Notes under the pieces: model-generated
What the model was told of the DNA's origin: nothing
What the model saw: the letters and a program-made list of their open reading frames with translations, nothing else
Database searches by the model: none
Assembly (NCBI GenBank): GCA_015680685.1
Contig: MNCI01008638.1
Span: forward strand, 68,439-132,438
Length of the DNA: 64,000 bases
From: Gnetum montanum
Lineage: Eukaryota; Streptophyta; Gnetopsida; Gnetales; Gnetaceae
Direction of reading: 5' to 3'
Shown: positions 1-11,681 of the stretch, piece after piece
How the letters are laid out: every line of letters begins with the position of its first letter
Position numbering within the stretch: the stretch's first letter is position 1
Translations under genes and position numbers: made by a program

Positions 1-330
1 TTGTGTAGTAGTTAACTACTACAATAATATATACCTTTCCATTGGACATGGATGTGATGGAACCCATGAAGTCAACACCCCAAATGTCGAAAGGTTCCAA
101 TGGTGGAATCCATTATTGAGAACCTTCTATGTGAGCAGTCATCCCCTTGTCTCATTGATAACATTCACAAGATTAGAAAAATTGGTGGGAAACCTTGAAG
201 ATTATAGGCCAGTAGTATCCTACCATCAAAATTTTTATGGCCATGCATCTTCCTACGTAGTGACCTCTGCAAGGTCCTTCATGAGCATCCTAGAGAACAT
301 GTAGTTGATCTTTGTTAGGGACATACCAAT
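1..330 (-). pseudogene. Integrase fragment of gypsy copy 1
   Basis: The minus strand between about 120 and 1 reads PFDIWGVDFMGSITSMSNG, the start of the integrase catalytic core including the first catalytic Asp (in VDFMG). The zinc-binding H2C2 region lies upstream at about 120-330 and is degraded. The rest of the integrase is cut off by the window edge. Confidence 0.75.
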
Positions 331-430
331 GAATTAGAGCATTAGTGCACACCTTGTAAAGGTGCTCATTGATTTCCATGAAGTATTTGGCCTAATGAAG
401 GAATTGTTGCTTCTTTGTAAAGTCAAGATC

Positions 431-1860
431 TTATGGCATCTCTTGAGTAGGAAGATAAGTGAGGATGTCATTGTACCATGTTGTCTTTATTGGTGTTTGT
501 TCATTTATTACTCCTATAAAGAGGAGTTCATCTAGAAATTTATTAGAAAGTGGGATCTCCTTCTCTTTATTATTCCATCTTAAGTAAGAGAGATGGTTAG
601 TGATCAAATTCTTGGTTCCTTTTCGATCTACCATCATGAGATCAAATTGCTACAGGATCCTGAGTCACCATATGACATGAGGGCTCACCGTTGGCTTATT
701 CATGAGGAAGAAGATTACACTGTGGTCCATGTGTACAAATACTTTATAGCCAAACACATAGTGCTTAAAATTTTCTAGAGCATATACCACTACCATTAAT
801 TATTTTTCCATGGTAGTGTAATTTAATTGTGCTTCCACAATGCTTTAGCTTGTACAATGGATGTAGTATGGATGTTTCTTATCATCCATCTAGGTAAGCA
901 CTACTCCCAAGGCATAGTTAGATGCATCTATCATGATGTAGAAGGGTCTAGACTAGTCTAGTGCTCGTAGGATTGGTGTTTCTACGAGTTTCTCCTTTAA
1001 CTATTGGAATGCATGTTTACATTCCTTGGTCTAGATGAAAGGTGCATCTTTCCTGTAAGCTCTACCAATGGTTTGTGATCTTATAAAAATTCTCTATGAA
1101 TTGCTGGTAGTAGCTAGTGTGTCCAAGGAATGAACAAACATCTTTAACTATCTCTAGTTGGCATGTTATTTCGTGGATGATCCTTATCTTTTCTAGGTTT
1201 ATATCCTTGCTTGAGTGATTCAATGCCCTAGTACAATGCCTTCTTGGATCTTGAGATGGCTCTTTTGCCAATTGAGCCATAGATTTGTTTCAACACATCT
1301 CTCTAGTACCTGCTCAAGTTGGTCCAAGGCTTGCTCAAATGTAGCTCCATAGGTGGAAATTCATCCATGAAGTCTTCCACACCATTACCGATCTGTTATT
1401 GGAAAATACTAAGGACCAAGCATTGAAATGTTGTAGGGGAATTACATAGACTAAATGGCATCTTACAATATGCAAAAGTACCCCAGGGACTCATGAATGT
1501 TATCTTGGCCTGATCTTTTGGCACAATTTGGATTTAGTTATAACCTATAACCATCCAAGAAGCTATAATAACAATGCCTAGATATGGTATCTAACACTTG
1601 ACCACAAATGGAAATGGAAAATGATCTTTAAATGTTGCCACATTCAATAGCCTAAAGTCAATGGAGACCCACCATTTGCTATCTTTCTTTGGCACAATTA
1701 TGAGTGGACTAACCCACTCACCATTTATGATGGGATAGATGAATATTGGCTTTAGAAGTTGTTCAATTTTCTCCTTGATGATCTACTTCAATTTAGGGTT
1801 TAGCTACCTCCATGACTATCTTCTAGGCTTCATGGCTAGGTCAATGTAAATGTGATGCTA
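431..1860 (-). pseudogene. Reverse transcriptase and RNase H of gypsy copy 1, broken
   Basis: Minus-strand translations give recognisable gypsy blocks. These are the RNase H C-terminal block DRKGTKNLITNHLSYLRW (usual form DxxGxENxVADHLSRL), the RT connection block SFLGHTSYYQQFIENFYKI, and the RT active-site region near 1360, which reads FMDEF where FMDDF is usual. The second catalytic Asp has therefore become Glu in this copy. Stops and frameshifts interrupt the region. The role was cDNA synthesis and template removal; the copy can no longer work. Confidence 0.8.
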
Positions 1861-1987
1861 GCGTATCCTTGGATCGATTCTTGTTAGCTCAGGATGTGAC
1901 CAAGCAAAGCCTATGGACCATTTGTTAACTACCTTTAATAGCTTTTCTTTTTGTTTAGGAGCAAGTTTGACATTAATTATGATTAGT

Positions 1988-2047
1988 TTACCATTATCTA
2001 AAAATGCATATTCCATTTTACCATTGTCTAAAAATGCATATTCCATA
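1988..2047 (-). repeat. 30-bp in-frame tandem duplication in the pol N-terminal region
   Basis: Two copies of a 30-bp unit lie head to tail at 1988-2017 and 2018-2047. On the minus strand each encodes MEYAFLDNGK, so the duplication keeps frame. The equivalent place in the second gypsy copy (about 32500-32545) has one unit, so this is a private change. Confidence 0.85.
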
Positions 2048-2250
2048 CCAACTAGTAAAGTCTTTAGCTTTAGGGGCTCTTGCTTGAAGTTATTATGGAT
2101 TTTCAACTCTCCCTAATAGGTATCATCATTTTCATCAGAGAGTTGGGAATGAACTTGTTCAAGTTTATTCATGCCTTCAACATAAGCACATGTTAGGCTC
2201 TTAGTTGGTTCCATGCATGATGTGTTGCTATTTGAGTCAGCTATCAACTA

Positions 2251-2890
2251 CTAGATTCCCTCTTGTTTTGTGGCTACTGCATATAGACACCTTTGAATAT
2301 TGACTTCTTGTGCATACTGATTGCATGCTTTAATGTATATACTTTTGATTGATGAAATCTTTTGCACACAATTGCACCTGTTATCACTATACACAATGCA
2401 TGGAATACACTTCTTCTCTATCTTTCCTAATTCATTTTCTCTAGATATTTCCAAAGAGAGATCCCTTATGCCCATATGTGCATCGACTGTGCTTAACTAA
2501 GCTCTTTCCATAATGATGGGGAAGTCACTTTTGCAATTTTCAACCTTGATTACCAGATAATCAATAGGATAGGACCACCCACAAACTATGGTCACACTAT
2601 CCCCTACTAATCCCAAAGGAATAGTAATTGACTGATTTGCCAATTCTAGATAGATGTTTCTCTTCTTGAGAGGTGGTAAGTTTCAAGCCTTATATATGTC
2701 ATGGGAGATGAGATTAACTTTGGAACCAAAGTTAAGAAGAGGCTTACATGGATCATGTCTAATGATATGGAGGTAAATGAGTGGACTTCTTGGATCAAAT
2801 CTTTTCATGGGAAGATTGCCAACCTTGATCCAGTCAAAAACAACATGAGTTAGCATCATAGTGAGAATTTGAGGCAACATTTGGTTTGAA
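2251..2890 (-). pseudogene. Retropepsin region of gypsy copy 1, broken
   Basis: Minus strand. The segment around 2690-2760 reads PLLNFGSKVNLISHDIYKA, which fits the aspartic protease block (A)LLDxGAxVNLIxxxxY. The catalytic Asp position reads Asn and the following Ala reads Ser, so the active site is lost. Upstream on the minus strand the gag-protease spacer is degraded. It sits between gag (2930-5030) and RT (431-1860), as expected for gypsy. Confidence 0.7.
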
Positions 2891-2929
2891 GGGCACTCGA
2901 AGGTATTTGATGTAGAGGGTGAAGGTATT

Positions 2930-5030
2930 GGAGATGGAGGATGATAAGCTACACTAGGTTATGAGGGTTGGAGAGGACTACTAGGTTGAAAGAGGGGTCT
3001 TTTTCTAGATTGATGGTTTGAACCACTCGACTAGAAAGCTAGTTGTGAATGTACAACCCTCATAGCATTTCATTGTTGCAGCTATGGAGGAATCTTACCT
3101 TGCATGGATGGAGTAGGAGGTACCTAGGTTGAAGGTGAAGGTGTGTGTGTAGACAAATGCAAAGGATGGTATGGATATGGATATGGGTTTTCCCCTTGAG
3201 TAGATGGTGAATGTGTTCAGTGGTACTCTATAGGGTAATAGTGATGTTGAAATGAGGTATGACTTGAAAAACTTCTTGGGGAGATGGGTTGCTGAACATA
3301 GTACCTATATAGATTTGGTTGTCTATAAGGGTACTGCTGCCTTGGTGGTGGCATTCTCCATGATTGTGGTTGGTACCATTATTGACATTGTTCATAAGGT
3401 TATGGAAGAGCTCCACTTGGGTAGTAAGCCTGTTGTTGGTGGTGGAATTTCCTTAGATTGCCTTGAGGATAAGGCAATCATCTAGGTGCTTGCCTACATG
3501 CTAGTTAAGGATTCAATGCATACATCCTAAACTCTTGTAAGTGTGACACCATAAGGAAACAACCCTTTGGATGTTTGTATTAACAAATGTCACAATCAGT
3601 TTCATCATCAAATTCAATTTCCACAACTTCCTCTATGGTTGTAGCTTTACCCTTACCTCTTTGGTAGGCACATTCAACTTCTTTTCACCTCCTATGGTTA
3701 CAATCACTATTTTGCTTCTTAGATTCTTCAGCGATCTTCATAGTAGTTTGAAATGTTTTCATCCAAAGAGTCCCATAATTTATCAACCTTTGGTAAAATA
3801 TAAAAGATAGATTTTTTGATGGACAAGATTTTTTTGTTCACCACTTCATCGAGTGGTGACTCCTCCTCATCACAAAATCGAACCTCCTGCTTTTTGATGG
3901 AAGGATCCTTATTATACTCTTTTGCACTTTCTCTTTTTCGTAGCTTGCCTTCTACTTTTGCTACTTCCTCAATCAACCTTCGGATTTGATGAGCTCTTAG
4001 TTTAAACAATCTTCCTTGGGCATACACCCCAAGAGTTCTTTTAGTTTTTACTTTGATCCTATCTATAATGTGGTGAAGTTGTTACCTCTAAGAATAACCA
4101 TGGCTAGGGCATTAGTGTAAGAGTGAATAATATCTACCCATGGCAACATCCAAGAGTTCATGTTTTCCTTGTTTCTAGCCTTGGATTTGCCTTCTCAGAT
4201 TAGACACTCTAGAGTATGTCTAGTACTTATCATTAAATAGCTCTAACATGGTACTTCATTGGCAAATGAATTCTGATTCCAAGGATTGGTACTAGCTTTT
4301 GGCTTCCTTGATGAGTGTCATAGGAAAGAGCTTGAGTTTTTGCCATTCATTTTCAATGTTCTATAAGGCACAGGCATTATGAAAAGTTGTAGATGTGTTT
4401 GTGGATTCGAGTTATAGTGCCCTTCAAATCTTGGGATATTATTCATGTCTAAGTGCTTGATCCTACTATCTTTCATATGGTTGGTTGGAATTCTAACTAC
4501 CACTACAATGTTGAACATGCTTCAAGACATCAACAAAGGTTCATCATCATTGCTGCATCAATGACACCGATGATGGTTTTGGCCACCCCTTTGATTCTAG
4601 TGGCTTACATGGTCATTGTTATCTCGTTGATCACCTTCATCATGATTATTTCGATGGTAGCTTCTATGAGAACCAACAAATGAAGAGGAATGTTCAAAAT
4701 CAAATGAAGAGGATGGAGAGGAAGATGGACTGCCACCACCACTATAGTGTTTGTCACTACTNNNNNNNNNNNNNNNNNNNNNNNNNNNNNNNNNNNNNNN
4801 NNNNNNNNNNNNNNNNNNNNNNNNNNNNNNNNNNNNNNNNNNNNNNNNNNNNNNNNNNNNNNNNNNNNNNNNNNNNNNNNNNNNNNNNNNNNNNNNNNNN
4901 NNNNNNNNNNNNNNNNCAACTTCTTAAGAGTTTGAAGCAACATCCTAGATATAGATCATTCCAAGGGCAAGATAATGTTGCCCTCCATATCATGCCATCA
5001 TAGCTGTTCATCCTGATGTAGGATGAAGGT
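2930..5030 (-). pseudogene. Gag region of gypsy copy 1, broken and gapped
   Basis: Minus-strand coding remnants include a charged segment at 3728-4027 and, at 4318-4518, the block DMNNIPRFEGHYNSNPQTHLQ, which resembles the gag start IPKFxGxxxxDPxxHLxxF. A low-complexity segment at 4605-4760 recurs in the second gypsy copy at 43650-43880. The 4762-4916 gap falls inside gag. Frames are broken throughout. Confidence 0.65.
4762..4916. other. Assembly gap (N run)
   Basis: 155 consecutive N bases. Apparent reading frames that cross the gap have no meaning. Confidence 0.99.
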
Positions 5031-5262
5031 GAAGTCTAGTAGATACTCATCTGGATGAGTATATACCACTTTGCACTCTTGTGAGACCAACAGTTTGACA
5101 TCTTCACGTTTGTGGAAAGAAGAAGACATTTTGCAAAATGAATAAAATTATCAGTGTGCTTAGTAGTTTATATGTTGTTGTAAGTAATGTTGACCTTAAG
5201 TTCATCCAACAATATAAATAATATTCACGAATCCTAGATAGCACATGTTTTAACAAACAAAG

Positions 5263-5280
5263 TCCCTAGTAATGGTGCCA
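5263..5280 (-). promoter_or_regulatory. Primer-binding site of gypsy copy 1
   Basis: On the minus strand, one base inside the LTR end, the sequence is TGGCACCATTACTAGGGA. The plant tRNA-Asp type site, as I know it, is TGGCGCCGTTGCCGGGGA. Every difference is a transition (G to A or C to T), so this looks like a deaminated tRNA-Asp primer site. Confidence 0.75.
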
Positions 5281-5281
5281 A

Positions 5282-6130
5282 TGATGAGTGACGATGTGCC
5301 CCTACATCCAACCATACGAATCACAAGCGTTCACGTGTGATCTAGTTGAATTACATGGACTTTGTAGTTTTTGGTGGACTAGTCCTCTAGGAAGTGAATC
5401 TTTGCCTTAAGGTCAATCGTTGTCTTCCTAATTACACTTGTGACATACACTGGTATGATTTAGTGTAATTGAGGCATCTGATTTTTATCATTTTATATCT
5501 TATGATTTGATGTTCGAAAAGAGATAAAAGTAATTGGATTAACTAATTTAAATTAACTAATTAACTAGTGTCTAACTAGTCCTAACATAAGCATCTGGTT
5601 CCACTTTCTACACACATCCTAAACCCACGTATCCAGTATTGGGTTACCAAGCACTACGCTACTAGGTGCACCAAACAATAACATTGTTGGGTTTGCCAAG
5701 TGAATACGTGTTACACTCAAAGTGGTTGTACTTATGTGTTTAATCTATCTTGCTTATCTTACTCAATTGCTTCATTAGCTTAATTAATAGAATTCAATTA
5801 ATGAATAATTAAAAACATTTAATAAATAATTGAAAACATTAAATGCATAAATAAAGTATTTAATCTATCCATAGTGCTGCAAAGTTTATCAAAAAGCTCA
5901 TCTTTATTACTACACACAATGTTCAAATAAAGATCCATACACTCAATGACTCTTGTTGCAAGCACTTCGGAAAAATATTCTAACTCTCAAATGAACAAAC
6001 TGCAAGAACTTTGCTACTATTTCAATTTCGATGCCATAAATGCAGTTGGTAGGTGCATATTTATAAGCGATTTACAGACACTACATCAACGGGGCCTCAT
6101 CGATGTAGCAAACAAAACTGCAACTCATCA
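5282..6130 (-). repeat. 5' LTR of gypsy copy 1
   Basis: On the plus strand it starts TGATGAG and ends CTCATCA, so the ends are short inverted repeats of the TG...CA type. A homologous LTR with the same ends lies at 44528-45407, and a further inverted copy lies at about 50174-51100. It directly abuts the PBS at 5263-5280. The outer flank (CAAGT) cannot be checked as a target-site duplication because the other LTR lies outside the window. Confidence 0.85.
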
Positions 6131-6189
6131 CAAGTCAAGGTAATGTGTTAATTAAATTTTAGATAAAATCACTCCACTATTGATCACTT

Positions 6190-6985
6190 AATCTTAGACA
6201 CTACATAATCTTTACAAAAATACCTAATAAAATTTTAATCTTTGTTTTATTGATTTCACAAAAGCATACACTTTAGATATTAATGCAAAACTATGGTTGT
6301 GCTTGTATAAAATTAACTTCCCTTTAGATTTGATTACAGCAACACAAAGATTGTATGAGGAAGTAATTAATGAAATTACATATAGCAATTCAAAAAAGAA
6401 TTTCAATTCCAAAGAAAAATTGGAGTTAAGAAAGATTGCTTGCTTTCTCCAACTCTCTTTAATATTTTTATTGATGAAATGTAATAATGATTATGCAATG
6501 GGTAAGAAAGTCATGCTATAAAAATTTGATCCCAAGTAGTGAATCTTCTTTTATATGTAACTAATGATACCTTAATCTCCACTACTAAAGAAGGTATGTA
6601 AAATATGTTGCAAATTTTGAAAAGTTATTGTCATTCATCTACTCTTTAAGTGAATGTAGGTAAAACCAAATTGATAACCTAGGACACAAGAAATATCTAT
6701 TATAACTTCCATTTTAGATGTACCAATGTGCAAACAGTAGATTTCTTTTAAATATATGGGTCTCATTTTTTAGAAAATTACATGTGGGGCAAGTGCATCA
6801 ATGAAAAAATAGCAAGAGGTTTCAAAGCTCTGTATGCTTTCAAAAATAAATATAAGGATTTATACTTTGGGCTTAGAAGGTTAAAAAATAAAATTTTTAA
6901 GGTGGTGTTGGGACCCAAAATAAGTGAAACATAAGCACATCCCAAGATATAAAGTCCAATTTAAACTTTATATAACTTACCATGT
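6190..6985 (+). mobile_element. LINE reverse-transcriptase fragment, tandem copy 1
   Basis: The plus strand keeps broken blocks of a non-LTR (L1-type) reverse transcriptase: LSPTLFxIxIDEM-like sequence near 6450-6490, then a YADD-like core near 6560 with the last Asp changed. The region is full of stops. About 800 bp downstream, 6997-7790 repeats the same sequence with many point differences, starting from the same short lead (CTTAGACACTACATAAT). Confidence 0.65.
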
Positions 6986-6996
6986 AATCACTTAGT

Positions 6997-7790
6997 TAGT
7001 CTTAGACACTACATAATGCTTACAAAAAGGGCTAATAAATTTTTTTTCTTTATTTTATTGATTTTGTAAAAGCATATATTTAGTAATTAGTACAAAACTA
7101 TGGTTACGCTTGTATAAAATTGGCCTCCTTTTATATTTGATTACAGTAACACAAAGATTGTATGAGGAAGTGATTAATGAAATTATAGGTAGTAATTCAA
7201 AGAAAAAATTTTAATTCCAAAGAGAAATTGGAGTTAAGCAAGATTGTCTACTTTCTCGAACTCTCTTTAGTATCTTGATTGATAAAATGTAATAATGATT
7301 ATCAATGAGTAAGATAGTCATGCTATAAAAATTGGATCCCAAGTAGTGAATCTTCTTTTACATGCAAATGATGCTACCTAAATTTCCACTACTAAAGAAG
7401 GTATATAAAATGTGTTGCAAATTTTGGAAAATTATTGTTATTCATCTAGTTTTTAAGTGAATGTAGATAAAAGCAAATTGATGATCTCAGATACAAGAAA
7501 TACCTATTATAACTTCCATTTTAGAGGTACTAGTGTGCAAATAGTAGATTTTTTAAAAAATATTTGGGTCTCATTTATTGGACAATTACATATAGGTGAT
7601 GTGCATCAAAGAAAAATAGTAAGAGATTTCAAGGCTTTGTATGCTTTCAAAAATAAGTGTAAGGATATAGAACTTGGGCCTAAAAGGTCAAAAAACAAAA
7701 TTTTTACGGGGGTGTTGAAACTTGAAATAAGTGAAACATAAGCATACCCTAAGATATAAAGTCTAATTAAAACTTTATATAACTTAGCAT
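6997..7790 (+). mobile_element. LINE reverse-transcriptase fragment, tandem copy 2
   Basis: This is the second head-to-tail copy of the fragment at 6190-6985. The core reads HANDAT where YADDxT is expected. An open stretch at 7457-7741 keeps the segment after the catalytic core (NVDKSKLMISDTRN), typical of LINE RT downstream of the active site. A SINE-like sequence on the opposite strand follows immediately. Confidence 0.65.
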
Positions 7791-7870
7791 TGTCCATAGA
7801 AATCAAACCCATGACTTGGAATTTCCAAATTAAGTGTCTTACCACTAGGCTAACACCTCATTGTTAACAA
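7770..7870 (-). repeat. tRNA-derived SINE-like sequence
   Basis: On the minus strand this reads AATGAGGTGTTAGCCTAGTGG, an A-box-like block, followed about 40 bases later by GGGTTTGATTTC, a B-box-like block. That is the internal RNA polymerase III promoter layout of tRNA-derived SINEs. Related copies lie at 7955-8045 (minus) and 18140-18290 (plus). It is not a functional tRNA: the arms do not pair properly and there is no proper anticodon stem. Confidence 0.6.
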
Positions 7871-7954
7871 AATAAAATTTTTAGACTATCATCTATCTTA
7901 CTATAATGTAAGGAGGGATGAAGTTGTAATATAGTTTGATTAGGACTTTATATA

Positions 7955-8045
7955 ACTCAACATTGTCCACCAAAATTGAACCCATGACTTCGAGTTTTCA
8001 AATAAAGAGTTTTATGACTAGGCTAACTCCTCATTGTTATAGAGT
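7955..8045 (-). repeat. Second SINE-like copy
   Basis: The minus strand has AATGAGGAGTTAGCCTAGTC, then CATGGGTTCAATTTT, the same A-box and B-box spacing as the copy at 7770-7870. It is diverged and lacks a visible 3' tail. Confidence 0.55.
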
Positions 8046-8299
8046 CTATCTTTATTTTTCATGAAAATGTAATATCTATCCAGTAGATCATATGGGTCTT
8101 TAGACATAATAAAGCTTCATTTCATTCCATATGAAAAAGAGCTATCATTTGAAGGGGCAATGCTCAAGTTACATCTTTATAACTTAAGGAATAACCACAT
8201 TACCATCATGACAACTGATAGCCTTAAAAAATATTATATACTAACTTCTAAATAACTTATTTTGTTTTGATAAGTTTGTTGTATATTAAAGTTCATTGA

Positions 8300-8420
8300 A
8301 ATGCATACCCTTATTTTGATGTAATATTGCTAACCAAGTCACCCATACTCATCTTTTGGTTGGGAGGTTGTGGGTTTGATTCTTGCCTATGCTTCCAAGT
8401 GTGGCAGTAGTGAAGTAACT
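8300..8420 (+). repeat. Possible further SINE fragment
   Basis: GGGAGGTTGTGGGTTTGATTC near 8369-8390 resembles a B box with flanks. The A box is weak. Nothing else was recognised in 8045-8480. Confidence 0.25.
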
Positions 8421-8490
8421 TTGTGGTGGAATTGTTTTTGCTAGTGGGTCACATCATTGTATGGGTAGGGGTTATGCTACCATTCTAGCC

Positions 8491-8556
8491 TCATTTCCAA
8501 TGAAGCATCTTTGTCGTATAACCTCACTTCCAATGAAGCATCTTTGTCGTATAACC
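8491..8556 (+). repeat. 33-bp tandem duplication
   Basis: A 33-bp unit occurs twice head to tail (8491-8523, 8524-8556) with one difference (TCATTTCC versus TCACTTCC). No coding function is recognised. Confidence 0.85.
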
Positions 8557-8930
8557 TTTTTCATCAATGAATCACATTTACCTTGCTATGTACATAAGAG
8601 TTGTGCCATCCGCCTCAAGTTCTCTACCCTTGTGAGCACAAAAATTTAAATAAATTAATTTTTTTAAAAAAATTACCCACCCACTACCTGGTACAGTTCC
8701 ACTCTTTCTTAATCACCGCGCTGAAATACGAAACAGCACCAAAGGTTGCAAAGCCTAAACCTCATTGAATTTCCTTCCCCAATCTGATAAATTGCCGTGT
8801 TAAAGACTTTGGAAATGAAGCGAGTCTGTATGGGTTAAGGTATTTCAATGTGTGCGTTGCGTATTCTTTCTCCGACGAGATTGTGAATGCGAGTTGGAGG
8901 GATGTTTGTTTTGTTATCAACGTGAAAAGT

Positions 8931-11137
8931 GTTGAGCAACATTCAGATTGTTGACGGCAGCAGCAGCAGAGCATTTTGATAAGCACTTATGGCGATATGA
9001 TTTCAGTTGAGGTGCTCCTTGCCTTAGCTGTATGTTTTGGATTTTCTTAAGAGAATTTGGTGTTTGCGGGTATCGGCTTTCGAAACGATATACCGAAAAT
9101 GCTAAATAGCTGCAGAGTGTCCTGCGGAACTACGGTAGTTGTTTGCAGAAATGTCTCGGGAGTATGCGATGCTGTTGTTTTTATAAATAATCGTTTAATA
9201 AGTTAGAAAAGGAGAGCTGTTGGTCAAAAAATGTACGCCAGGTGTTTGAGGAAATGACCAGCGCTAACGTGATTTTTTAAGCAATCGTCTTGACGTACAT
9301 CGGAATGCAGAGCAGAGAATACTCTGCTTGTTCGTAATATACTGGTTTCTGGTCGAGCACAGAACCTTGAGAAATCTTCTAACATGGTAATACGTTGTTT
9401 CTTTTCTTCTGCTTGGTTACGTTATTTGCATCTGAAATGCTCTTTTCGAAACGAATTTGTAAAACTTTTCATAGTGTATTGTGATGAGAAGTCCCTGGTT
9501 TAATGCTTACCTGTATTTAAGTCTAATCCAGTGATGGTGCAAAAGGCTAATGATCATGCAGATTAGCATAATTTGAGAGACCGATTTTTTGAAGGTACTG
9601 CCTTTTAACTTTCCTTATTATGCGTAACTATTAGTATTTTCAAATTTTGGGCATTTGAGAGGATGTTCAAGGCCATTCCCCATGTTCTTATGATTTGCAT
9701 TTCTAAACCGCCTATTAAAATAACAGGCTAGCTTTCTCACAGATGTGGTATATGCGGGCCTCTGCAGCTTGAACACCTTTGCTCATTTAGAGAGTTAAGA
9801 GGAGAGCTTCATTGAATATTGAATATTCAAGAATGTAGTTTTTTCCCCTTCTTGTATGAGAACCAATTGGATTAACCAAGCTGTATTTTTTTGTAATGCT
9901 GCATGGATAAATATAAAAACAAGAGATTTAGTTTGCAGAACCATCACTTTTCTTATTTTTGTTTACATTTTCCTTAGTGGATATTTTTTTGCAAACCGTT
10001 TTGACAATGAAACAAGGATTACTCAATATTTGAAATGTTCAAAATTGCATGTATGTTGGACTACCTCTCTTGACATGCTGATTTTTTACATGGGAAAGTT
10101 ACCTCATGACAAGCCAATCAGTTTCAATTATGCTATATGGTGAAATTTCCATTATCATAGTGATTTATGAAGGAGGCATTTTCAGTTGGTTTGAGCATAG
10201 TCTGTGGTTTGCAAGATAGGTTTAATTTCAAGGGGTATGCAAATATAACCCACCTTTGTGTTTTGCTTTAGGTCTACAAAAGTATTATGTTGGCTATATG
10301 TCCTAGTTTACATATAATCATCTAGTTTTAGTTTGAACACCCCATTATCATGGTGACTTTACGTTAATAACATGGGCTAACATGTTAATGTAGGCAAATG
10401 AATACCTAACAAGTCTTTATCTAACTGACACCAATTGTTTATATTCAACTTGTTGCATAATACCACATTAGGCAAATGAATTTACAATAATTTTTATATT
10501 CAGTTGTTTACCTGACACTATACTTCCATGCATATTTTTACAAAAGTGGCATGTGTCTCAACATTGCTATGTAGAATTTAACTTATTAATTTCATAAGCA
10601 TAAATCACATGCTCTAACCAACCAAGTGAGGTATGCCTTACTTTTTATAAAAATACTTCTAATACATATCTGCCCTTGACCTCATTCATTCTTTAGCAGG
10701 TCTCTGTGGTAATCTTACTTCATAACTGCTTAGATTACCTAATGTGTATAATTAATTCTTTTATTGATACATTTTTTAATGCTCTAATAACCATATCATT
10801 TAACTTGTAACTTCTCTACAGAGGTATTTTTTTTTATTATCGTGTATTGTAGGGCTTTTGGATTTAATTTAAAAACTCTGCAACTCTTACCCTCAATCCA
10901 AGAATACACAGCATTAGTTCTTATTATATTAATTTTAAATTTTAATTATATTTATTAACTAAAATAATCCCAATAAACAAGAGTGCTTCACAGTTTATCT
11001 TTCATATTTTTTTTGTAGGTAAAAACTTATTACTTATAACCACATTAGATTCTACAGTATAGTATTCCACACACCAGATTAAAGAAAGCTTCTCAAATAG
11101 AAATAAGAATTTCAATCTTTGGAATTATGTTAGAAGT
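8931..11137. other. A-specific interval of the segmental duplication
   Basis: Copy B joins the equivalents of A 8930 and A 11138 directly, with AAGT present at both breakpoints. I see no LTRs, terminal inverted repeats or recognisable coding domain here. The first part (8690-9370) is richer in GC and CpG than its surroundings and might be a promoter or untranslated exon on the plus strand. ATG followed by a donor-like GTAATA at about 9384 is the only hint. 9400-11137 is plain AT-rich sequence. Confidence 0.5.
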
Positions 11138-11291
11138 TTATTTTACAGTCATTGATCAAATACAATTTTTTTTTTCAAAGCTCAGAATAGTTTGACCCAA
11201 GAACAAAACTCCAATGCAGTATAGGAGCAGCGGAAATCAAATCGGTAATTACCTTTAGTATCATTTTCCGTTGTGCATCAGAAAACATAAG

Positions 11292-11431
11292 GCAACAGAC
11301 AGCAGCAAGTTTAAAATAAAAATGGGTACAGAAAACAGTAAAAACGCTGTAGAGAAGGCAAGCAACAGACAGCAGCAAGTTTAAAATAAAAATGGGTACA
11401 GAAAACAGTAAAAACGCTGTAGAGAAGGCAA
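11292..11431. repeat. Perfect 70-bp tandem duplication in the gene A 3' region
   Basis: 11292-11361 and 11362-11431 are identical 70-bp units. Copy B has one unit (about 55495-55565), so the duplication arose in A after the segments separated. Perfect identity suggests it is young. It lies 250-390 bp beyond the stop codon of the gene at 11682-14000. Confidence 0.92.
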
Positions 11432-11473
11432 GCAAAATAAGCATCTGACAATTCATAAAACAAGAGAACCCTG

Positions 11474-11479
11474 TTTATT
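11474..11479 (-). terminator. Candidate poly(A) signal AATAAA for the gene at 11682-14000
   Basis: The minus strand reads AATAAA about 205 bp after the stop codon. The same hexamer is kept at the matching place in copy B (about 55612). Plant poly(A) signals are loose, so this is a candidate only. Confidence 0.35.
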
Positions 11480-11681
11480 TACATACATTTGCATAAAGAA
11501 GCAAAAGCTTGACTTGTAATTTGGTATACAGATGTCTCTTAAAGTGCATACCTTTTACAAACAGAGTACAAAGCAATCAATGACCACAACCATGTAGAAG
11601 CACAGGATCATAAGAATCATAAGGAAAGCTATTTGAATTTTCTTTATAATATTGCATATGATATGAACAATTTATTGGTTT

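Larger units (their letters stand above)
1..5281 (-). mobile_element. Decayed Ty3/gypsy element, Athila/Tat-like, copy 1 (internal region)
   Basis: Read on the minus strand from the LTR at 5282 toward position 1, the order is PBS, gag, protease, RT, RNase H, integrase, which is the Ty3/gypsy order. Every domain has stops or frameshifts, so the element is dead. The integrase runs off the left edge, so the 3' LTR is not visible. A sequence closely related over its whole length recurs at 29690-45407. Athila/Tat-like placement rests on the integrase style (VDFMGSI block) and on a primer-binding site resembling the tRNA-Asp type. That placement is inference; the gypsy order is seen directly. Confidence 0.85.

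Noticed and set aside
7770-8045. True tRNA genes
   Set aside because: A and B boxes are present, but the acceptor and anticodon arms do not pair and the intervals differ. SINE-like is the better reading.
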